Positions 56,022 to 64,000 of a stretch of DNA of 64,000 nucleotides are shown one piece after another. Positions within the stretch are counted from its first letter, which is position 1. Each line of letters starts with the position of its first letter. Under the pieces are notes generated by a model. That model did no database searches. It was given only the letters and a program-made list of their open reading frames with translations, and had not been told where the DNA came from. Both the position numbers and the translations under genes were made by a program. Source of the DNA: Pochonia chlamydosporia 170 (Eukaryota > Ascomycota > Sordariomycetes > Hypocreales > Clavicipitaceae). The stretch is from positions 2,046,001 to 2,110,000 of the forward strand of contig NC_035795.1 in the NCBI RefSeq assembly GCF_001653235.2, given 5' to 3'.

Positions 56022-57041
56022 ATGTGGTCCGCTGGCTTCACAGCACTTGTATTCTACATCTTCCTAGGGGCGAACCTCTTCTCGCGCCGGTCGCCCTATT
56101 TCCATGACCGTACTGCGCCGCAGGCAGAATGGGCAGATGGGCCGCTAAAGTTGGTTGAGACGCCGTGGACTTTGAACCAGAAGGTACGGCAGCTCACTTT
56201 TCATTTTCTTGCCGTTACTGACTCTTGCAGAATGACCTGTTCACCACGGCGGCAACTCACATGGCGCTGTTGCACAATGCCATCATAAGGGGGTATAATT
56301 CGATTTATCTGCAGGCGCCGCACATCAAGCCCGATGACCTAGGCGACTTTGTGTCCTATGCGCTCACGTGGCACAAATTTGTGGTTTCCCACCACGACGA
56401 CGAGGAGGCGAAGCTATTCCCCGACATGGTAGGCATACTAGGCGATGACACCATCTGGGAGAACATGAAAGAAGAGCACGGTATGTATCATTTCCACATC
56501 ACAAGTGCAGCGTCTAACTCGTGTAGAATCCTTCCTTCCCGGCCTCGCCGCCTACAGAAACTACCTCACCACACTCAACTCCACGAGCTACGACAGCAAG
56601 GCACTCCGCAAGGTAATGGACTCGTTTGCGGAGGACCTCTCCACCCATCTGCACCACGAAGTAGGCGTCATGACCAAAATGTCCGCTCATCCGAGTGTGC
56701 CTGCGCGGGAGTCTCACAAGGGCGCTCTGGCGAGCGACATGCTCAAGGCGTGGGGGAAGAACACGGTCACAAAGGCGGGATATATGGATATCCTGCCGTT
56801 TTTCCTGTTGAATACGGATAGGACGTTTGAGGGCGGCGTGTGGAGGAACTGGCCGCGGATGCCGGAGGTGGTGAGGTGGTTTATGGTGAATTTGGTGGGG
56901 ATGAGGCATGGGCCGCGGTGGAGGTTTGCGAGCTGTGATGCTGCGGGGAGGCCGAGGGAGTTGTTTGCGTTGAGGGTGTTGAGGGAGGAGATGGAGAAGA
57001 GGGAGGAGGAGAAGAAGAAGGATGGGAAGTCTGAGTTGTAG
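56022..57041 (+). CDS. Hemerythrin/HHE-domain protein with N-terminal membrane anchor
   Basis: Predicted non-heme di-iron helical-bundle protein. Fungal members are poorly characterised; related domains sense or store iron, oxygen or nitric oxide. Three exons, 56022-56183, 56231-56480 and 56527-57041, join in frame to 308 aa. Residues 5-20 (GFTALVFYIFLGANLF) form a hydrophobic signal or anchor. The four-helix ligand pattern is visible: THMALLHN near 63-70, then HKFVVSHHDDEE, and later HLHHEVGVMTK. The C-terminal end is very basic and acidic in alternation (REEMEKREEEKKKDGK). The start is the first ATG; the upstream open frame begins at TTG. The anchor suggests a membrane location, which is unusual enough to note. 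Confidence 0.88.
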
Positions 57042-57445
57042 GATGGGATGCCTTTGTGGGGAGTTTGGTGATGCTGGGTTTGAGAGGCGGATGTTATGTG
57101 TTGTGGGTGTGTCTGGGTACTTATGAGTGTCAAGCATGGTAGGACAATGGATTAGAGTTGGCAACATTTGTATAGTTGTGGTGAGTTGTGATATACTATC
57201 AAAAAAACAAGAAGGGATATGGAAGGACGACTGAACTGCGATACGAGTTGAAGAGGGTTGAGAGACACTTACTATAAAAAGTATTGGCACATAAATTGGC
57301 TGCTTTCGAGCCTGTCAATCATACTACGAACTAGAATGCAGGCACGCTCGTCGGGTATCTCTTATATTGATTCGTCTATCCATGTATCCAATACAAATTA
57401 TCACCTATAACTGCCCTTCCAAATTCCTTTTCAAATCATTACACA
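57042..57445. other. Convergent intergenic region
   Basis: About 400 bp between converging 3' ends. Only the continuing shadow frame of the hemerythrin gene is open; presumed 3' UTRs. Confidence 0.5.
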
Positions 57446-58228
57446 TTATTCCATTTTGAAACTGCTATCACCCCGATCGCAAGACTCCAATGCATGCGCC
57501 AACGCCTTCTGCGCTTTCTCCTCCCGCTTGATAAAAGGTCTGTTGAACATTTCGTGAAGAGGCCGCGCGCTGTTGGCGTGATTCGGGTCAAATGATACTT
57601 GCGCCCCCTCGCCGCACTTGCTTCGCGTCGTCAGAATGGCCATGCGCAACATGTCCCCCCCAATCCCCTTGTTGCGATATCTGTACTTGGTGGTCCAGGC
57701 GCGGATAACTCCGCTGCCGCCCTTGACTGAAGATGACCGTGTCTTCTTGGTAGAGCCAGCCGGTGCCAGAATCCGCAGCACAATAGTCGCAATGAGCTCC
57801 TCGCCATATCGAGCTGCCAGAACGTAGTCTTCTTTCCCCTCAGGGCTGGCGATCCATTCTTTCCACTTCAGGCTCTCAGCAAGTCGGATATAGTTGGCCG
57901 TCAGGAGTCGCACACCCGCCAAGTAGGCAATTATGAGTCCAGAGACCATGACGAGTGTCGTGCCTAAGTCGCGGTGTACATTTTGGCGATAAACGGCAGT
58001 GCAGGCTGCGACCAAGCCGACGAAACAGACGGGATGCGCAATGACTGAAAATGAGGCAGTTTGTCGTTGTTGCGCAATGCTGTCGGCGACTAATCTCATA
58101 GCATCTTGCTTGTCAATTTCCTTTTCGAGGACTGAGAATGTCAATGGAGGAGGCTCATCATCCTTCTTGACATCCTTTGTCGCAACAGTCGATTTCGCTG
58201 GCGTTTGAACCGCCATGGTGTAGGACAT
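57446..58228 (-). CDS. Membrane-associated GNAT-family N-acetyltransferase
   Basis: Putative acetyl-CoA-dependent acyltransferase. It is a single exon of 260 aa from the ATG of MSYTMAVQTPAK; the longer frame starts at TTG. Two hydrophobic helices lie at about 63-80 (AHPVCFVGLVAACTAVY) and 90-108 (TTLVMVSGLIIAYLAG), giving a hairpin in a membrane. The GNAT fold follows: YVLAARYGEELIATIVLRIL is the central strand pair, and YRYRNKGIGGDMLRMAI carries the acetyl-CoA P-loop motif (R-x-x-G-I-G). The architecture recalls NAT8-like ER acetyltransferases, with the hairpin N-terminal of the catalytic core. The substrate is unknown. Confidence 0.82.
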   Translation of the reverse strand: MSYTMAVQTPAKSTVATKDVKKDDEPPPLTFSVLEKEIDKQDAMRLVADSIAQQRQTASFSVIAHPVCFVGLVAACTAVYRQNVHRDLGTTLVMVSGLIIAYLAGVRLLTANYIRLAESLKWKEWIASPEGKEDYVLAARYGEELIATIVLRILAPAGSTKKTRSSSVKGGSGVIRAWTTKYRYRNKGIGGDMLRMAILTTRSKCGEGAQVSFDPNHANSARPLHEMFNRPFIKREEKAQKALAHALESCDRGDSSFKME

Positions 58229-60479
58229 CTTGATCGACACCAAAATAAGATGTTAGATAAGAATCACACATAAAAGAATAAAACACATCAATTGGCAACA
58301 CGCACCAAGGCAGGAAATCAAGCAAGCCTCAAGAACACCAAGAGACGAAAAATCCAATCCAATAAGACAGGTACAGTGACTTCCCGGATAGATCGGCTCG
58401 CAAGCAAGGTGAAGCGGCGCAGGAAATATATCGCGTGGGAGCTTGCCAGCTCGGGACCCTGAGAAGGGAAGCTTGATGCACGTGGGTGAGAAGACAGGGT
58501 ATCCGTCTTCAAGACGCAACAGAAGGAGTGGAGAGACGCTGGTGAGGCGTAATGGATGGATGGACCAGCTGGGGCTGACGATGGAGACGGTTCTCTGGAC
58601 TATGCAGTCTCGACAAGGATGGATGGGAATAACGAGAAGGGAACGGTGGCAATGGGGTGGCCGCAATTGGTTTCCGGAGCATGAGCGCGTGCTTCTGCGT
58701 CTACTAGCGACGGAGCGAGGCGAAAACTCGACTTTGAAGTTAGAGGAAGTGAGCGTGAGTGGTGCGTTCTGGATCTTTTGAATTGAGCTTCGGTCGACAG
58801 TCTTGAAGTTTGGCGCCGAAGCCCACACAATTCCTGACTCTTCTGGAGGCCAGGCACTTTGATTTTGTGCCATTGATTTTATGTGGAGCACGGAGCATGG
58901 GAAGTGGGAGAGAAGGAGGCACCCAAGCAAGACATCTGGAGGCAGTTCTGGCCAGGAAAGAACCAACGGCAGCCCCACCTGCCAACTTCTGTGTACGGAA
59001 GTCCCCTGGGGAATGAAGATCAATGAGGAGCTCCATGCATGTGTCGACTTGACATTTCACATTCATCAACCTTTGGTGGCACCGCGAGGGCCCGACTGGC
59101 CAAAGTTAGCTTTGACCAAGGCACCAGTTACGAGGCACCAATGCGCGAGGTATGACATCCATCCATCAATAAGCACATAATTAGACTTGTTGATTTGTGC
59201 TACTCAATCCTGAAGTCTAGCATTCTGCGAACCATCCACCGGGCTGCATTGGCGGCCCCGACACCACGTACCAACGTCCCATCGTCTCGCTCTGACAGAC
59301 ACAGGGCAAAACGTCCATCAGACTAGAAAGCCTTACAATCATGCTCAGTATTAATAGATCTTTTTCCACTTCATCTTATTTTCTACGTCTCAATCGTCAC
59401 CGAGAGGTGGAAACTTGGCACCTAGCTAGGCTTTCTGGCAGCTCGTCGACACCTGTGGTCCGTATCACATAGTGGCTGTCTTCAGGCAGACGGCTTTGCG
59501 GAACTACATATTCTCACACACGGTCAACGCCAAAACACTTCTCGGTCGCCCAATTGGGAATCGTCAGTCAATGTATTTACGGCTACACCCAGAAATGCCA
59601 CGCCAAGTGCCAAGCCGGCAACTCTTCCCATCACCCCAGCTCACCACCGACTTCATCGGCCGGAAACAACAAATCAGTGTCTTTCAACAGTCGATGGCAT
59701 GCACTAGCTGCAGCTGCATCTGTAAGAATGAACATTCTGCAATATGAAGCCGACGGATCCCTGGAAAAGCCTCCCGGGGCCAATCGCCAAGCCATCGCCA
59801 AGTCACTTGGCGATGGTGAGAACGTGTCTCAGTGCCGCGCTCTGATTGGTCCATTTTCAACGACACTCCGTGTAAGTCGTTGATACCGAACCACGATTTC
59901 GACTCATCACGCGAGGTCCAGCCAGGAACATCCATCCCGGCTGAGCATCCTCAATGGTCGTTAGCTTGATATTGGGAGGCGTTCGACGGACTAGGGGACC
60001 AACACAGAGGGAAGGCAAAAAATATCCCTTTGCACGGAGTACGGAGTACAACGACATCCATCGTCTTACGCACCAATCTTTTCGAGGCTGTTTCCGCGGC
60101 GAATCAACCAACAGGGCCCCAAGATGGAGATGGAACTTCGATTTTCGTCCACCGAGCCAACCCATGTGCTCTTACCAAGTGGGTGTCCTGGAAAAAGTGC
60201 TGCTTGTCGTAGACCCGTTGCAGACTCATCGTTGATCCATCTCTGGTGTGATGTATCCCAATATAAGCCGCCCAGGGAACGTTTCCAGTTCCCTGCTTCT
60301 TTCTCCCCCCTTGTCTCTCTTTCGCCAACTCCTTCCTTTTCTTCTACTTCTTTTCCTGTCGAGGATTTATATATATCTGCTCCGTCTTGTTTAGCTACAA
60401 ACGCAGCAGACTTATATCCCATTGAGACGAAAGCCAACGCCTTGCTTGTACGAGACCGTTTCGACAATACAAGGCCATC
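58229..60479. promoter_or_regulatory. Long divergent region upstream of phosphate transporter
   Basis: About 2.25 kb with no supported gene; the minus-strand frame 58253-59023 lacks motifs. The string GCACGTGGGT (58478-58487) matches the core of a Pho4/NUC-1-type site, but it is 2 kb from the phosphate transporter and only 250 bp from the GNAT gene. A tandem copy of the TACGGAGTAC motif lies at 60034-60049. The last about 250 bp are pyrimidine-rich (e.g. 60290-60360), typical of strongly expressed fungal genes. Confidence 0.5.
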
Positions 60480-62375
60480 ATGTCTGGACCGGCTGTTGTT
60501 GCCAAGACCGCTGGAGGCAACAGTGCCTACCACAACTTCCACAATGACTTCTTGCACGTTGCCGATCTCAACGAGCGTCGTCGTCTCGCTCTCGCCGAGG
60601 TCGACAAGGCTCCCTTCGGCTGGTACCACGTTCGTGCTTGTGTTGTCGCTGGTGTTGGTTTCTTCACTGATTCCTACGATATCTTCACGGCCTCTCTCCT
60701 GACCACCATGTTGGGAATTGTTTACTACCCTGGTGTCGGCGCTATGCCCACCAGCTCGGATAACGCCATCAAGCTGGCTACTTCTGCAGGCACTGTCGTT
60801 GGTCAGCTCGGTTTCGGTATGCTTGCCGATTTGGTCGGTCGTAAGAAGATGTACGGTTTGGAACTTATTGTCATCATCTTTGCTACTATCGGTCAGGCAT
60901 TGACCTCTGGCTCTCCTGCTTGCGACATCATTGGCCTCATCATCTTCTGGCGTGTCATTATGGGTATCGGTATCGGTGGTGATTATCCCCTCTCTTCCAT
61001 TATTACTTCTGAGTAAGTGTTCAACGCAAACGGAACATTTTGCATCAAGCCAGTTGAGCGGACGCTAATCCAATTGTTCAGATTCGCCACTACCAAATGG
61101 AGAGGTGCCATGATGGCTGCCGTCTTTGCCATGCAGGGCCTCGGCCAGCTTTGCGCTGCCTTCGTTATGCTTTTCGTCACCCTTGGCTTCAAGGGCTCGC
61201 TGGAGGGTGCCAAGGACAAGGCGCACTGCACTGGTGACTGCCAGATTGCTGTTGATAAGATGTGGCGTACTCTGATCGGTTTCGGTGCCGTCCCTGCCTG
61301 CATTGCTCTCTACTGTAAGTCAGGTCCAAATCCCGCGCTCGCCCTCCCTGACCTAGGGCTAACTTTCCATTCTTCACAGTCCGTCTCACCATCCCCGAAA
61401 CTCCTCGTTATACCTTTGACGTTGCCCGTGATGTTGAGAAGGCCGGTGACGATGTCAAGGCTTACATGACCGGAAAGCATGAGGGTGAGCCTGATGAGGT
61501 CGCTCGTGCCACCGTCGCCCAGCACGCCAAGGATAACCTTGAGGTTCCCAAGGCCAGCTGGGGAGACTTTAGCCGCCACTACTCCAAGCCCAAGAACTTC
61601 CTTCTCCTGCTCGGAACTGCTGGTTCTTGGTTTTGTCTTGATGTCGCCTTCTACGGTCTCTCCCTGAATAACGCTCAAATTCTGCAGACCATTGGTTTCG
61701 CCACCAGCGGCAAGTCTGTCACCAGCGTCTACCAGTTCCTGTACAACACCGCCATTGGTAACCTGATCATTGTCTTGGCTGGTGCTGTGCCCGGATACTG
61801 GGTCTCTGTCGCCACCATTGACACCATTGGCCGCAAGACCATCCAGCTCGGTGGTTTCATCATCCTCACCATTCTCTTCGTCGTGATGGGTTTCGCTTAC
61901 AACCACATCTCTTCCAACGGCTTGCTGGCTATCTACGTCCTTGCCCAGTTCTTCTTCAACTTTGGTAAGTCTCATCATCGTTAACCTCCTCAAGAATGTG
62001 AATCACCAGACCACTAACAAGCTTCCAGGTCCCAACACCACTACCTTCATTGTTCCCGGTGAAGTCTTCCCCACCCGATACCGTTCCACCTCCCACGGTA
62101 TCTCTGCTGCCTCCGGCAAGGTCGGTTCCATCATCGGCCAGGGTGCCATTTCTACCCTCAAGAGCCACAATGGCCAGAACTGGATGGACCATGTTTTGGA
62201 GATTTACGCTCTCTTCATGTTGCTCGGCTGCTTCACCACCCTCCTCATCCCCGAGACTGCTCGCAAGACCCTCGAAGAGCTCTGCGGCGAGGACGACTAC
62301 GCCGTCACCCACGCCAACCGTGCTTCCAACGGTACGCAGGACTCTAATGAGGACGAGGCCGTCAAGGCTGCTTAA
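60480..62375 (+). CDS. PHO84: Inorganic phosphate transporter, Pho84-like
   Basis: Plasma-membrane H+/phosphate symporter of the MFS (PHS family). Four exons, 60480-61012, 61082-61314, 61380-61964 and 62029-62375, join in frame to 565 aa. The family signature GGDYPLSSIITSE lies at the end of exon 1 and continues into FATTKWRGAM. FFTDSYDIFTASLL in helix 1 and LADLVGRKKMYG in loop 2-3 are also canonical, as is FIVPGEVFPTRYRST in the last exon. The long central loop is charged. Codon use is visibly biased to C-ending codons (GTC, ACC, AAG), suggesting high expression. The upstream pyrimidine-rich leader supports this. It is expected to be induced by phosphate limitation, by analogy only. Confidence 0.95.
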
Positions 62376-62995
62376 TCAGGGGTTAGCACCAAATGAAAAG
62401 CTTTATCGATCTACCCATCAATTCTTTCAAATTGGATATCCTGTATTCTTTACAAGCACCTAATGGACTAATTTGTGCCGGAAAGTGTTGATCTTTTTTA
62501 TTATCTTTTGCTGTAGCACGTGGCATGAAAGGAAAATGACCGTCTTTCGGGGGCATTTGGCCATGAAGCATTTTATAGATACCATGTATAGAAAACACTC
62601 ATTTTGAGACACTTGCCACAGCTGGTCACTGGCATGATAGTGATGAATATTGCAAAATAAACAAAAATAAAACCAAAATGCTAATCATATTGATGATCAC
62701 TTGCGCATAATTCTTGTCTAAGATCATGTGGATGAAAATCTAATATCTATCACCTGAGGTCATTCAAGGATGAAACAAGTAGAGCCAGTGGATACCAGTC
62801 AATTCAGGGTGCCTTGACTACCCATATCAAAATGCAGGACTATTGAAATCCAAAAAGGATAACTCTAAGCTGAAATCATAACCTAACGTGATGATAAATC
62901 TAGTCAAATACGATCCCAAGCTCCTGGATCACGGCGAATCAATCCCGCGCGCTATATCAAAAGTACATGATCGTTAACTCGTAAGAAGGTGACAC
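62376..62995. other. Convergent intergenic region
   Basis: About 620 bp between the converging PHO84-like and Kha1-like genes, visibly AT-rich (e.g. 62640-62760). No gene or repeat was seen. Confidence 0.5.
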
Positions 62996-64000
62996 TCAAG
63001 CCTCAGCAACAGTCTTGGCTTGCACAACCAGCAAATCGGCCTTGACGCCGCCTGCAACAAAGGCTCCAGCAAGTTTACCCAGACATGTTCGCAGGTCTTC
63101 TCTGGGTCTATCCGTCAGTTTACCCTCGTCCATTTGGGCGGCCACTCTACGACCCATGACGACGAGCTGGGGACCGATCTTGGGGCCAGATTGCTCTGAT
63201 TGGGTTTCTGTGGTGGCGTATTGGAGGAGTTCCTCGACGGTAGATGCGCCGGTTGCTGTGTCGAATTTGACGCGAGATGCAACAGATGCGCTGAGCTGGG
63301 AGGCTGCGTGTTCGAGGGCAGAGTCGGCAGCGGAGGAGGATGTGCTTGCAGAGGATCGTGCGTGAAGAATAGTCGCTGTGGCTTTGGACTTTTCACATAA
63401 CTGCAGCACGAGATGGAGAGCAAGCTTGTCGTCTTGGTCGCCAAAGTAGACGAGGAAGATGTGGTAGGGCTTGTTGGATACGGGGGCAACCTGAATGTCA
63501 TCCTTCAATGTACCAAATGAGTAAGCGCGCATGAGTTTGCCGCGCTCGTTGCTCTTGGCCTTTCCTTCGGCAGCGGGATCACTGCGGGAGAAGAAGACGG
63601 CGACGTTGCGGTCGTGCGATTCAAAGACGGACTTGACAAAGGAACCGTATGAGGAGCCAATCTTGTCGTTGACGGTAGTGGAAGATAGAATCTGTGAGTC
63701 GACCATGTCGCCGGTTTCGGTCCAGGGGACGAGAAGAAGATCTGATGCCATCTTGGAGGACTTGGCGACGAGGGCTTCTGCGAAGCGGGTTTCGGGCATG
63801 ATGGCGACTTCACCGGATGCTGAGAGGTTATGCAGCTGTCCAACGGTCCGGAAGGTGTTAACAACAGGATCGTGGCGGCTGTAGTCGTCAACTTGTGCGA
63901 CTGTCATGACGGAAGAGTCACGATCGGTGAGCTGGAGGAGTCGGATACCGTGGGCCCAGACCGGCTTTTCTTTAGGTGTGGACGTGGCGGAGGTGGAAAC
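62996..64000 (-). CDS. KHA1: K+/H+ antiporter Kha1-like, C-terminal part (cut by window edge)
   Basis: C-terminal 334 residues of a cation/proton antiporter (CPA2, Kha1 family). The frame is open to the right end, so the membrane domain lies beyond 64000. Visible are the universal-stress-like cytosolic domain blocks WAHGIRLLQLTDRDSSV, then ETRFAEALVAKSSKMASDLL and VPWTETGDMVDSQ. A second Rossmann-like half begins with KPYHIFLVYFGDQDDKLAL. It ends with TCLGKLAGAFVAGG before the stop. It is expected in a Golgi or endosomal membrane, as in yeast. The in-frame ATG at 63907 is internal, not the start. Confidence 0.88.
   Translation of the reverse strand, partial: VSTSATSTPKEKPVWAHGIRLLQLTDRDSSVMTVAQVDDYSRHDPVVNTFRTVGQLHNLSASGEVAIMPETRFAEALVAKSSKMASDLLLVPWTETGDMVDSQILSSTTVNDKIGSSYGSFVKSVFESHDRNVAVFFSRSDPAAEGKAKSNERGKLMRAYSFGTLKDDIQVAPVSNKPYHIFLVYFGDQDDKLALHLVLQLCEKSKATATILHARSSASTSSSAADSALEHAASQLSASVASRVKFDTATGASTVEELLQYATTETQSEQSGPKIGPQLVVMGRRVAAQMDEGKLTDRPREDLRTCLGKLAGAFVAGGVKADLLVVQAKTVAEA

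Noticed and set aside
58253..59023. Minus-strand 256-codon frame upstream of the GNAT gene
   Set aside because: No domain, odd composition (rich in Cys, Ser, Leu) and no splice context. It is probably promoter or leader sequence.
1..64000. tRNA, rRNA, CRISPR or intact transposon
   Set aside because: I scanned for the tRNA T-loop pattern, long direct or inverted repeats and transposase-like frames, and saw none. A proper tRNA and repeat search could still find degenerate copies.

Overview
The window is nuclear DNA from a filamentous ascomycete. Nearly all genes are split by short introns (about 45-200 bp) with GTAAGT-like donors, CTAAC/CTAAT branch sites and YAG acceptors. The gene set is typical of Sordariomycetes: a highly reducing PKS, a bANK regulator, a Zn2Cys6 factor, a Vps3844-type protein and a Pho84-type transporter. 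My impression is Hypocreales, but I cannot prove this without a search. I assigned 25 protein-coding genes (one cut by the right edge) and found no rRNA, tRNA, CRISPR array or intact transposon.

Left arm (442-17688): this looks like a compact secondary-metabolite gene cluster. In order it holds a DHA1-type MFS exporter, a bANK protein (bZIP-type basic region plus ankyrin repeats, the architecture of TOXE/APF2-like pathway regulators), a cytochrome P450, and a highly reducing iterative PKS (KS-AT-DH-degenerate MT-ER-KR-ACP, 2383 aa). The P450 and PKS are divergent around a 1.67 kb shared intergenic region. A 2.8 kb stretch with no gene lies between the regulator and the P450. A CHR-family chromate transporter follows the PKS and may mark the cluster edge. 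Inferred logic: the regulator controls the P450/PKS pair, the PKS makes a reduced polyketide, the P450 oxidises it, and the MFS protein exports it.

Middle (20041-44699): mostly conserved cellular genes. They are an unknown protein with an acidic tail, a HEXXH-bearing fungal protein of unknown role, a Kap120/importin-11-type karyopherin divergent from mitochondrial threonyl-tRNA synthetase, an Ino4-like bHLH factor, a Maf-type nucleotide pyrophosphatase, an Rsc4-like double-bromodomain protein with an apparent frameshift, an unknown single-pass protein with a mitochondrial-looking N terminus, a Vps3844-type ER/vacuolar sorting protein, a Zn2Cys6 transcription factor and a Cdc25/Arr2-type rhodanese protein.

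Right arm (44881-64000): snRNP SmG and the spliceosome-disassembly factor Ntr2 share a 204 bp divergent promoter. They are followed by an intronless class B flavin monooxygenase (Baeyer-Villiger type), an acyl-protein-thioesterase-like hydrolase, the Hsp90 co-chaperone Sti1, a ZIP metal transporter, a membrane-anchored hemerythrin-domain protein, a membrane GNAT acetyltransferase, a Pho84-type phosphate transporter, and the C-terminal part of a Kha1-like K+/H+ antiporter that runs off the right end.

Exon boundaries were read by eye from splice signals and checked for frame continuity. Several of the longest open frames begin at TTG or GTG, so starts were moved to the first sensible ATG.
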